NCBI GenBank assembly: GCA_029204225.1
Contig: CM055110.1
Location: 42,761,862-42,825,861 of the forward strand
Source: Diphasiastrum complanatum
Lineage: Eukaryota > Streptophyta > Lycopodiopsida > Lycopodiales > Lycopodiaceae
Length of the DNA stretch: 64,000 nt
Reading direction: 5' to 3'
Part shown: one piece after another, positions 54,779 through 64,000 of the stretch
Layout: every line of letters begins with the position of its first letter
How positions within the stretch are numbered: position 1 is the stretch's first letter
Notes under the pieces: model-generated
What the model saw: the letters and a program-made list of their open reading frames with translations, nothing else
Told to the model about the DNA's origin: nothing
Databases searched by the model: none
Position numbers and translations under genes: made by a program

Positions 54779-56928
54779 GTGGTTCTGATTCTCTTTTGAT
54801 GTGTTCTTCAAGTCCAATATCAAGTGAAGGTGACAAAGATTCATGGTGGATTGATAGTGGAGCTAGTTCACACATGACTAGTCACAAGGAGTTCTTTACT
54901 TCTTTGGTCACTTATGATGGAGCCAAGAAAGCAATTCACATGGCCAATGGTGGTGAGTGTGTGATTAAAGGTATTGGTTCAATTCCTATTTGTCTCTCTA
55001 CTGATAGGAAAGTAAGACTTGATGGTGTTCTTTACATTCCTTCACTTTCAAAGAATTTGTTAAGTGTTGGTCAAATGATAGAGAAAGGATACATGGTAAA
55101 GTTTGGTGGTGATGCTTGTTTCATTACAAAGGAAGAAATCTTGGTTGCTAGGGGCAATAAACAAGGTAGACTTTTCAAGCTTGATGCTTTTGTTATGGCT
55201 AGCAACAAGGATGGAATGGAAAAGGAGATTGGTCTCAACTTTCCAAAGTTACCTTTTAGCATCAATAAGATTGGTGGATCTTATGCAAAGTCTAAAAAGC
55301 TTCCTTATGCTATATCTAGGTCAAGATCTAATATGCTTCTTGGATATGTTCATCTTTGTCCTAACTTGGCTAGCCTTGAGGATAATGATGGTGTTTCAAT
55401 GCCTCTTCATGGCAAGTGCAAGAATGCAAAAGGTAAGGAAAGAGCTAACTTCATCAATGGAGGTGAAGGTTCTTCCTTGAAAAAGATTGTTGTTAATGAT
55501 TTCTTTGATCATATGGAAAAAGATGTTGCTAGGTGCATTCATGGAGGAGATGGTTCTTCTAAATTCTTTTCTGATGATTCCAAGAAAGTCATTTTTCCAG
55601 CAAGTGGAGTCACATGTCTTCATAAAGAGAGTAGATCAAATGGTTCTATCAAGAGACTTGGTGAGGGAGATAGTCACAAGTCAAGGAGAAGAGAGGTATG
55701 TGAAGAGTTCAAAGTTGGATGTACTTTGAAAGATGTAATTGAGAATGATAGTGAGGAAGAATCATTATCATATGAGTCATTACCTAAAACATTGAGTAGA
55801 AGTTCTTGTTTGAAAAAAGAGAGTACTTCAATTATTCTTATGTTGAAGGTACTAATCATTTTTTTCATGGCTTCTAATGTTTTTGAGGTCTCTACTTCTT
55901 ATGATGCAATCATTAAGAGAGAGTCTTATGAAGGAAAGAGCAATGGAAGATTGGTTCTCGGGAAGATCCAAAGCATGGATCTCACATCTCTTCATCAACT
56001 CAAAGGATTCTATGATTGTGAATTGATCACTCATGATCGAGATGGCAAAAGGTTGGTTGGAGAAGACTACATGGAGCAAATCGAGAGGCAATTTATTCAA
56101 GACAAGGGAGATCTCATTGGTGAGCTTATTGAGGTTTGTTATGGACTCAAGAAGGCTGGATTTATTAGGTTTGATACTCATCTTCACCTACTCTACTTCA
56201 TGTTGGATGGAAAGTTTGGAATCCATCTTTTGATTTATGATGGTGACATTGGTGACATTGTTTTCACTAACCTTTGTGGAAATTCAAGATCAAGCATTGA
56301 TGAGATCTTGTTGGATCTAGATCATATGTTTGAGAGGGAGTATTTCCAGTGGTTCAGGTCTAAAGATATTCATATCTTTGATATCTTTGATGATCAAGAG
56401 GAAGGTAATCAAGTGGAAGCGACTCACTTTGCTTTACTCACATGTTTTGGAATATTTTCTTGTGTAGATGATGCTATGAAAGTGGATATTGGTTCTCATG
56501 GTTTATATACTAGAAAATCAAGTAATGGATCTGGAAAACAGATTTTGTTCAATGACTTTGATGGTCAAGAGGAAGATCAAGAGGTTGGTCTCAAAGGGCT
56601 TCAACAACACAAAAGGAAAGGTGGCAATTTGGAGCTAGTCAAGAGCATCAAAGAAAGGTTATTTGGAAAATATGTTGTGGATCTATGTTTGCAGCTTATT
56701 GAAGACTCAAGTAAGGTCAAAGAAACAGCAAGAAAGTGTTGTTCAAGTTTACTTTACTTGTTTTATCTCATGTTTGAGCTATTTCATGTGGATGTGTGCA
56801 AATTGTCAAGATATGGACAAACTAGCTACATTGTCTTGCAATATCTTATCGTTGGAGTTGTACTAGCATTCTTGGCTGGTTTTGCTGATGGAAATGAAGT
56901 ATTGGAGGTTCATTATGTCACTCATTAA
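54778..56928 (+). CDS. Copia-derived Pol-like polyprotein, open frame with altered catalytic motifs
   Basis: One unbroken frame, first ATG at 54796, 710 codons. The N-terminus is a clear copia protease (SWWIDSGASSHMT, then LDGVLYIPSLSKNLLSVGQM). Traces of later Pol follow in order. HLCPNLASLED and the Cys region are GAG-pre-integrase-like. SIKRLGEGDSHKSRRREVCEEF sits where integrase has its RSD.GGEY catalytic segment, which is replaced. EDYMEQIERQF and LIEVCYGLKKAGFI match the RT YMEQPEGF and LYGLKQ positions. LLIYDGDIGDIVFTN is where RT has YVDD. Most of the RT N-terminus is absent. Two hydrophobic stretches (LKVLIIFFMASNV; YIVLQYLIVGVVLAFLAG) could be membrane segments. Enzyme activity is not expected, yet no stop occurs. 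The 5' LTR and gag are missing. Confidence 0.75.
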   Translation, partial: GGSDSLLMCSSSPISSEGDKDSWWIDSGASSHMTSHKEFFTSLVTYDGAKKAIHMANGGECVIKGIGSIPICLSTDRKVRLDGVLYIPSLSKNLLSVGQMIEKGYMVKFGGDACFITKEEILVARGNKQGRLFKLDAFVMASNKDGMEKEIGLNFPKLPFSINKIGGSYAKSKKLPYAISRSRSNMLLGYVHLCPNLASLEDNDGVSMPLHGKCKNAKGKERANFINGGEGSSLKKIVVNDFFDHMEKDVARCIHGGDGSSKFFSDDSKKVIFPASGVTCLHKESRSNGSIKRLGEGDSHKSRRREVCEEFKVGCTLKDVIENDSEEESLSYESLPKTLSRSSCLKKESTSIILMLKVLIIFFMASNVFEVSTSYDAIIKRESYEGKSNGRLVLGKIQSMDLTSLHQLKGFYDCELITHDRDGKRLVGEDYMEQIERQFIQDKGDLIGELIEVCYGLKKAGFIRFDTHLHLLYFMLDGKFGIHLLIYDGDIGDIVFTNLCGNSRSSIDEILLDLDHMFEREYFQWFRSKDIHIFDIFDDQEEGNQVEATHFALLTCFGIFSCVDDAMKVDIGSHGLYTRKSSNGSGKQILFNDFDGQEEDQEVGLKGLQQHKRKGGNLELVKSIKERLFGKYVVDLCLQLIEDSSKVKETARKCCSSLLYLFYLMFELFHVDVCKLSRYGQTSYIVLQYLIVGVVLAFLAGFADGNEVLEVHYVTH

Positions 56929-57353
56929 TGGCCAAGTCATCAAGTATTGATGATATATTGTGGCAAGATGGAGATGGAGGCTCATTCATGGAGTTTTATA
57001 GTGGAGACATATCAAGAAAGGACAAAGTTGGAGGAGACAAGCAAGCAAATGGTCATCACTCACATTTATTGTTTGGTTGCTGTAATTTTCTAGAGAGTTC
57101 AAATTTTGAAACATGGAGGAATCATTTCATTCACATTCTATTTGGTTCTTCATGTTCTAGTTATATCTGGATGTGTAAAATTGATGTAAGAAATAGTGAA
57201 GCATCCAATTTGTACACTATTCTCTATATCAATTATGAAAGATACTTCAGAACCTTAGAAAGGAGATCTATACTTGGGATGGAGATCATTCTAAAGTTGG
57301 ATCAAAGTTCTATTGTCAAAACTATGCCAAAACTAGTTGAAGAGGGAGTGTGA
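56928..57353 (+). CDS. Second ORF of the copia-derived element (overlapping TAATG)
   Basis: 141 codons. The ATG at 56928 overlaps the upstream TAA (TAATG), and the stop lies at the LTR start. It has an acidic start (SSSIDDILWQDGDGGSF), a Cys/aromatic middle (LLFGCCNFLESSNFETWRNH; IHILFGSSCSSYIWMCKID), then TILYINYERYFRTLERRS and SIVKTMPKLVEEGV. No known domain. By position it replaces the end of Pol or RNase H. It could be a shifted continuation of the first ORF. Confidence 0.5.
   Translation: MAKSSSIDDILWQDGDGGSFMEFYSGDISRKDKVGGDKQANGHHSHLLFGCCNFLESSNFETWRNHFIHILFGSSCSSYIWMCKIDVRNSEASNLYTILYINYERYFRTLERRSILGMEIILKLDQSSIVKTMPKLVEEGV
57336..57348 (+). promoter_or_regulatory. Polypurine tract of the copia-derived element
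   Basis: GTTGAAGAGGGAG immediately precedes the LTR start TGTGAGAG. Confidence 0.75.
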
Positions 57354-57991
57354 GAGATTTCAACTAGTTTAGTCATATTTTGGTAAATTGTCAATAAAAG
57401 GCCAAAACTCATTTTAGACTTAGAGATAAACTTTTTGAAGTTATATTAGTTTAAAATACATTCAATAAAATCTTTTTGAAAGTGTGGGAAAGTTGGTAGT
57501 CGATTTTGAGAGAGATTCAAATTTGAACTTTGGGTACATTGAATCTAGACCCAAAAATAGTAGGGTTTACATTTTGGAGGGAAAGCCAAGTGGCCAAATA
57601 GGGTTTGGAAACTCTATAAAGGGATGTAAGTCGTGGAGAGACACATATTCTCTCTTCTCTCTCTCATTTCATCATTATACATGGTTCTCTTTGGGTTCTA
57701 CTACTCATTGGTGCACTCTCTTGATGTTATCTTCAATCTTGTGTGTAGAATGCTCATATTTTGTTATTTTCGGTTTCACACATGTGAAATACAATAGGGT
57801 ACTGTAATTGTACAGACAACAAGCATATTTTATGTTTTGGTTCATGTTTGATCAGCATCTCTTAGAGTTTGCATCTCATTTTGTATGTAGATACTGATTT
57901 TTCTACATTGGTAGGATTGTTGGTTTGCTCCTTATTGTAACCAAAGATCAGGGACATGGATTGGATCTTGAATGATATGAAATCCTTCACA
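57349..57991 (+). mobile_element. Copia 3' LTR, plus orientation (643 bp)
   Basis: TGTGAGAGATTTC ... CCTTCACA. TATAAA lies at 57615-57620, followed about 30 bp on by the likely transcription start region. It is the same family and nearly the same length as 50298-50941 in the opposite orientation. The 107-codon frame inside is shared with that LTR and is not counted as a gene. Confidence 0.92.
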
Positions 57992-60120
57992 ATTAGCCTA
58001 GCCACTAGGAAATCTGCTTTTTGAACTAGAATTGTCAAAAATAGCTTCATGCAAGAAATCTTCTGATCAAACTACTAATTACGCATGCAACATGCATCCA
58101 TGCATGCATACAGGTTTATCCATACATTTTCATCAATACATTTTCATCAACAGACAAGCACAACATTGAGTTACAAACATGCATGCATCAGAACATTTCA
58201 AAAAATTTGTAAATTTTAGCTCAAAAATTGCCAAACTTTCGACAGCCATAACTTTCTCTACAGAACACCAAGTTGGTTGCTGTAAAGCACAGTATGGAGG
58301 GAGAGTGAGTCTACAAGGCACTTGCCATGTCACCCTGCACCCTTGGCTTCACACATACGAGCAATAAATGCATGAAAAACAGGTAGGAGGGCGCACTTTT
58401 GTGGAGAGGAATCTTCAAAAATCACATCCCAGCCCAATAAGCCTTGGATCAGAGGTTACAAGCATTCTACTAAGGTTCATTAGAGAGGCATTGAAGCTTC
58501 TAACAGGTCCAGAAAGCAATCATAAGCTCAGATCATGCAAAAAATGCATTTTTGGCTCAACAAGCGATAACTTCAACATGATGGTGTCTTATGCTCACCT
58601 ATCAAAATTGGCCTCCTTCAACAAGCAAAACTTCAACATGATGGTGTCTTATACTCACCTATCCAAATTGGATGCATGATGGCTCAAAACAGACGCAATC
58701 CATCATATCTTTAAGCTTGTAACAAGAACCAACAGGTTCAGACCCCCAATTGAGAGGTATTCATGCTCAAAAATCATCAAAAATACACTAATTTTTGGTG
58801 TTTTGAGCCCCCTAATGGTGTCTAATCCCTTTTAAACTTCATGACAGCTCAACGACAGCTTCATTACATCTCTGAAAACGTCCATACCAAGTCTTGTCTG
58901 AGAATTTTGAGATCTACCCCAAAATTAGTCCAAAAAACATCAAAAAACCTTGGTTTTTGACTAATTTTGACCAAAATTTGTGGGAAAAATCCACAAATTC
59001 GTGCAATCAGATCCAAATCCCTGTAAATATTAGAGGAGTTCTAAATCCAAAAAAGACCCTTTGTAAAGATTCTTTTTATATTTTTTCTTACACATGGACC
59101 AATCAAAACACTCAAATTTGAAATCTACGTAACGTAACTTTTTGAGTCCACATTTTGATTCCACACTAAAAATGGCATAGATTTTTAGCGGTAAGTCCAA
59201 ATTTAGCGAAGTTTGGTGCATTAGAAAGCGCTCGACAAGGGCTTTCCAATGATATGTTAGATGACATACTTTTGAGCTACAATTAAAAAGTTATGGCAAG
59301 TCAAAAATATTAGTGTTATAATATTTTAATAATATAAACAACATCTTGCACGAATTCTTAAAGGGTATTTTTGAAGCTCAAAACTCCTCTAATGTCCATT
59401 GCATGCAATCACCAAAAGTTTTGATTCTAGTCAAACATGGTTTCCATAGCCCATTTATGGTCCAAAAAAATTTTTGGTCCAAAATCACTATCTAATCCAC
59501 CTTTTGACTATTCCAGCATCATGCAATCATTAGATCCAATCAATAATGACTATAAAACAGCAAGTACAATCTGGAAAACGTACTACACCAATACCTATGA
59601 TCAATTTCAAGCAAAAAACTTCAATTCTAGGTGAAAAATTCACTAAAATCATCAAAAATCCATAGATTTCTACCAAAAACTATGGAGAAACCCCATAATT
59701 ATGATCTTTAGGCTGAAAGTACACCAAATTCAGAGAAGCCACCTACTTGGAGATCAATTCCACCACTTGGAAGTAACATGCAAGGAGAAATCACATTCAA
59801 TCAGTGATCTGATCCTATAGGCTGATAGAGCTTGTTGTTATCTTTTCAAAAGTACTAAGTTTGTGTGATTTGAATCAATATTGAGGAAGTTATGATCAAA
59901 TTAATGGAAATGGGTCAGACTAGCTAGAATTTTGGAAATTCTTTTACAAGTGAGAGAGAAACACTTCAACTTTAAAGTTCAGTTTCTTTGTAAAAAAATT
60001 TTAGTTTCTTCATTCTGAAGTTTCAGAGTTTTAAAAAAGAAAAACCTAACCCTACCTACCTACAGCTTCAACTAAACCTAGCCTAACCATAAGCCCTAAA
60101 TAAAAACTTTAAAAGAAAAA
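57992..60120. other. No gene recognised; one short duplication
   Basis: AT-rich DNA. CTTCAACATGATGGTGTCTTAT occurs at 58571 and 58631, a 60-bp imperfect direct duplication (about 58562-58681). Many AAAAATC-type short words occur but no ordered array. Confidence 0.5.
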
Positions 60121-60734
60121 GTGCAACACTGTCGGCGCCAACCTCATGCCACCCGAACACTAGATCGAATCTTTATTCAAACACTCGGTCGAGTCTTCAT
60201 CCAAACACTTGGCTACTGGGTTCCCATTACTCCACGACTTGTTCTCTCCTCTCACGATCGGTCCACATCTCCTCCATCCTCCAGACCCGACTCGGTCCAC
60301 ATTTCCTTCCACGTTAGTTTGAGGACATCCGATCCTTGAGTGCCTCGACAAGAGCGACCGATTTGAAATTTTCTAAATGGCGAAGAAGATCTTTTAGCAG
60401 GTATGGATGTTCTTGTCAAGGGCCTCCCGCTTGAAGTACTAATTTGAAAGGAGGACTGCTCATCATCGGTTACTTTTACACTGCTCATCATCAGTTACAG
60501 GCGAATCATAGAGAATTGATCTTGATCTAAGAAATGCATGTGAAAAGTGGCCGAGTTTATTCCTGCAGACATGCGGCCTATCTCAAGCCAATGAGTAATT
60601 CCATGCAATTGCAGATGCTCATAATTCATTCTAGAAGCTCAAAAGCTTCACATACCAAAAACTCTTAATGCAGCGCCTTCAGTGTAGCGCAGGCATCCCA
60701 AAGGGAGCCGGGATCCACAACTTAGCTTCCCAGT

Positions 60735-61090
60735 CTTCAACTCTTGCCATCCAACCCACTTGACATACAAGCAGCCAACTCACCAACAATGATCAGACTT
60801 AACCAACTTGAAGTTCCGAGAACCAAGATTGAGATCCAACCTGGCGCCATGCCAGATCGGGGGTCCCGATGTGGGTGACTTCCCTCCAAGCAAGCCGCCC
60901 GACATACATCAAACTTAACCAACTCGAAGCTTCGTTACAAACGAGTAACATCCATTCCAAGCAAGCGGTCTGACTTACATCCGACTTAACCAACTGAAAG
61001 CTTCGTCACGAGTGCTGGAAGCCAACCTGGCGCCACGCTAGACTGGACAGCCATAAACAAGTAACTTCCACCCAAGCAAGCCATCCAACT
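60735..61090. repeat. Composite degenerate tandem repeat (about 187 bp = 116 + 71)
   Basis: ACTTAACCAACT recurs at 60797, 60913 and 60984 (spacings 116 and 71). CCAACCTGGCGCCA recurs at about 60836 and 61022 (186). CCAAGCAAGC recurs at about 60888, 60957 and 61072. This fits a two-subunit repeat of about 187 bp. Confidence 0.7.
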
Positions 61091-61203
61091 CAGCCGACAG
61101 GTTAGAGCCCGTTCCCCAACAGCTTAACCCATTCATGTTCATGCAAGGAACATTCAGAACCACAAGCCACGACAGATATGGAGTCAACCAGTTCCTGGAC
61201 CAA

Positions 61204-61274
61204 ATGGTCCCAACAGCATACCGCTGGCGCCACGGACTGAATGGTCCCGACGACATACCGCTGGCGTCCCGGGA
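61204..61274. repeat. 37-bp direct tandem repeat
   Basis: ATGGTCCCAACAGCATACCG at 61204 and ATGGTCCCGACGACATACCG at 61241, each followed by CTGGCGYC. Confidence 0.85.
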
Positions 61275-61289
61275 TACGACCCTCAGCTA

Positions 61290-61920
61290 TGTGCCAACTT
61301 AAAAATTTGGATGCGGCCTTACAACTGGCGCTTTTACCGAACACTGAAACCCAGAAGGTAATCAGAGTCAGTTTGAGAAAAATCCCATTTTATTGAATCT
61401 GAGAAGGTTACATTTCAAGTGTGTGACCAACCCTAGTCTCCGGGGCGCTAGCATGCCAAGGCGAGAGCCATGACAACATTCCAGCAAGGGAGGCTGAGAC
61501 TTGGTTGGAGCTCGCCCTGAGTCGCAACCCGCACTCCCCTATAGTATTGGTGTGATTCGGCACCCCCCCTCATACCAAGCACTCTACCCAAGCTGGTAAA
61601 GCACATTTTTCTCTCTCTAGGATTTTCTCTTTCTAGAAAGTCATTTTCTCTCTCTAGATTTTATTGATCCCCAGGATTCCTTTAATCATGCCTAGATCGT
61701 GTGAGGTGATTGCACATCGATCTGAGCTCTCTGGACTCCGCTAGAACCGATCAAAGATTTTCAGCCATAGAAACTTGGCGCCGGTTGGATTCTGGTCACA
61801 GTGGAGCCGGGAGCAACAGGGGCGTTGCTGGCACCGAGGACATAGCTGGCACCAGTGGCGCCGAAAGTAAAGCTTGTAAAGGTAGCTTTACAACATCCAC
61901 CCCACCTTTATAAAATCTGA
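61290..61920. other. Possible LTR end with GGCGCC primer-site-like sequence
   Basis: CTTGGCGCCGGTTGGATTC at about 61772 resembles the TTGGCGCC-type site after gypsy LTRs. It is preceded by TCTCTCTAG-rich DNA (61610-61665). No second LTR or coding domain was found, so this is weak. Confidence 0.25.
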
Positions 61921-63670
61921 TGTCCTCATCAGATGTCAAATTAAAGTAAAGGTGTCTCCAAATTAAAATAACTATACATTTAAGCTACTTGGCACAGTAC
62001 TCAATTTACTGGCCACTTTTTATTAACATTTTAGCTGGCACACCACAAGTCGGAGGCTCAGCTCTTTGTACTGAAAAATTACATAACTTGAAAATATGTC
62101 TTTGTCTGGGAAAAGCGTAGATTTGATATCGCTTTCGTAAAACCCAAGAACCTTATTAACTGGTGACAGAGGCCTTTCTTTGAAATGTTCGCCCCTGTCG
62201 CTTTTGACTTTCAACTTTGGAACTCCTTTGAGCTCCTGATTTGTCCTTGATGCACTTTGTGTTGAGCTCCCTGAGCTCCAGATTTGATCAGTTCCGCACA
62301 GGTATCAAGGCTCCCTGAGCCAAAGGATTTATCGTTTGATTGCCCACTTTGTGGTCCACTCCGTGCCTTGTTGCTTTTGCACCTTGTTTTCTCTCCTTGT
62401 CCCAGCCTGATCTTGATGCTTTTCCATCTTGGGTCTTTAAGGTAGGCAAAAATTGAATACTCCGCAATGCACCTCTCACTCAGCTTGAAGTAGCTCTTTA
62501 AATCAACCCAAATGTAATCATTGACCTCGTGGAAAGCCAAAGGGTCGTATCACTGGTCAGTTGCCTCACAGTCAAAACAACAAGTGTACATCGAGCTTGG
62601 CTTCAAGTAGTTCTCTTTGAATCAGACACATGCACCCAGAGTTTGCACTAGTCCGATCTCAACGTGAACTGTCCCTTAGCGTCCGTTCGAAATACCAAGT
62701 CTCTCATGCAAGACTCAACTTTCACAGTTCCTTCATTGATCAGCTGCCTTACACGTAACACAAGCCAGCGTACTCATATGTTTCCTCATCATTGCTGGTC
62801 CAGAGAAAGCCTATAACAAGCTTTCCTTTCCACAACAAAAACTTGTCAACTTATTAGATCCAAAGTTCGCCAGTCTCCTCGTGTGAGTATGGCTAGGTCA
62901 CCTTGGATTTGCCCCCATTTTGATCAACTTTCATTCAGAATTTGCCCCAAGAGAGAGGTGTGTGTGATAGTTCCCCTCCACTTATAAAATCAGCTGATCG
63001 GACTTAGAGTAGAGTTCTTCGGACAAAAAGCCTTTCCAACACTTTGCTTCCCATTTGTTAGGATTATGGCTCGATCCAACTTGTTGCCAATCTCTGAAGA
63101 GGATCCTAGTCTTTCCCCTTTGAGGAAAAACCCAACTGATACTGGATATCACCCATGCTCAGTGAGTTTTCAGTTCTGAAGGTGGCCGTCCCAAAATAAA
63201 GACCAACTACTCCATAGAAGATCTATCCTGAAATTGCTCTTTCCAACTTTTGACTTCCTGCTTGCGTCTGGTGGGCATTGTCGCAAATGAAACCAACCCA
63301 AGAAACAGGCTAGCCATCCATCCTTTGCAAACATTGAGTCGTTTCGTTGCCGTTCACGTGCGAATACTTGAACTGCAAATCCGCCCCACAGATTCTGTAG
63401 TCCTCTTTGTTTGATGGTATCAGCCTTCAAAAGAAAGATTCCTTCTCGAGCCATCAGCTCCTTGTATTACAAGCAATCATGCAAACCAGACAAAGCACGA
63501 GTACCAAGACTCACCACGAATACATACAAGTAAGACACTCATGCAGGTTTACTAACAAGTAACAAAGACAAGGTCCCCCTTTGAAATGGTCCTGCCAACG
63601 GACCTTTGCCTGGCCATGCCCATACAAATCGATCACAGAATCAGCCCACATAGGACACCCCTCCAACTAT
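61921..63670. other. No gene recognised
   Basis: Open frames at 62023-62540 and 63170-63454 (minus) contain no motif I know and have stops around them. The stretch 62220-62360 has short TGAGCTCC / TTTGATC-like repeats only. Confidence 0.4.
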
Positions 63671-63671
63671 C

Positions 63672-64000
63672 CGTGCTTTCACCATTAAGCAGCAAATTGC
63701 CTCAGTCACGCCCCACCACTTTTTGGTCGATAGCCCTTATAACTAAACGATCAGCAGCTATCCTTGAATATACCACCCCCGTGGACGCACCCGTGCTTTC
63801 ACCGTTAGGCAGCACACTGCCTCAGTAATGCCCCCACCAAATCTAGTCGATAGCCCTTATAGCTAAACGATCAGCAGCATACCCCCAATCGTGGACGCAT
63901 GCGTGCTTTCACTGTTAGGCAGCACATTGCCTCAGTAACGCCCCCACCAAATTTGGTCGATAGCCCTTATAGCTAAACGAATGGCAGCTATCCTTGAATA
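63672..64000. repeat. Tandem repeat, period 110-120 bp, running off the window
   Basis: CGTGCTTTCAC starts units at 63672, 63792 and 63902. Each contains TTGCCTCAGT or CTGCCTCAGT, CGCCCC(CA)CCA and GGTCGATAGCCCTTAT followed by AACTAAACGA or AGCTAAACGA. The array continues past 64000. Confidence 0.92.

Noticed and set aside
61038-61344. Minus-strand Trp/Ser-rich frames
   Set aside because: They track the tandem repeats at 60.7-61.3 kb and have no recognisable domain.

Overview
The window looks like repeat-dense intergenic DNA of a land plant. The evidence is a plant SYP1-type syntaxin, a lectin-domain membrane protein, a fasciclin-like arabinogalactan relic, and LTR retrotransposons carrying the usual plant primer-binding and polypurine sites. 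The species cannot be read from the sequence; a large-genome fern or other seed-free plant is my weak guess. Two convincing host genes are present: an intronless lectin-like type I membrane protein (1064-2158 +) and an intronless Qa-SNARE (16089-17024 +). Between 18.4 and 21.4 kb the minus strand carries a chain of coding-like pieces of a protein I do not recognise.

Layout: 0.4-0.9 kb, a 239-bp tandem duplication just upstream of the lectin gene; 3.6-4.1 kb, a likely solo copia LTR; 5.0-5.6 kb, a transposase-like relic; 6.4 kb, a gypsy gag zinc-knuckle relic; 7.3-12.9 kb, two adjoining broken copia elements on the minus strand (A at 7.4-10.1, B at 10.1-12.4), with an LTR-like insert in B; 16-18 kb, syntaxin and the FLA relic; 18.4-21.4 kb, the unrecognised gene; 21.9-24.5 kb, gypsy gag-protease (+) facing 25.0-27.3 kb, gypsy pol (-); 27.5-29.3 kb and 36.4-37.7 kb, two decayed copies of an unrecognised repeated coding family; 29.6-32.7 kb, arrays built on a palindrome close to CCATCCGCCGCGGCGGATGG; 33-34.1 kb, AT-rich DNA ending in (TA)n; 34.4-36.3 kb, unrecognised ORFs, one with YNSDIL repeats and one transposase-like.

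From 38.9 to 58.0 kb the DNA is nested retrotransposons. A copia 3' end (38.9-39.65 kb) has its 3' LTR split by a complete 6.7-kb LTR element (39675-46358, CATCT target duplication) whose interior has no recognisable genes. A minus-strand gypsy piece (46.5-49.6 kb) abuts a minus-strand copia 5' end with its LTR (49.6-50.9 kb). A truncated, oppositely oriented relative of the non-coding element lies at about 51.3-54.8 kb. It joins a copia-derived element (54.8-58.0 kb) with an uninterrupted 710-codon Pol-like frame in which the integrase and RT catalytic motifs are replaced. The last 6 kb (58-64 kb) hold short tandem repeats and no convincing gene.

The host genes appear unrelated to each other; the mobile DNA explains most of the rest. 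Most retroelement genes are broken by stops and single-base shifts, several of them in A-runs. The candidates for something undescribed are the 710-codon Pol-derived frame, the palindrome arrays with a two-palindrome higher-order period, the unrecognised minus-strand gene at 18.4-21.4 kb, and the pair of large non-coding LTR elements.
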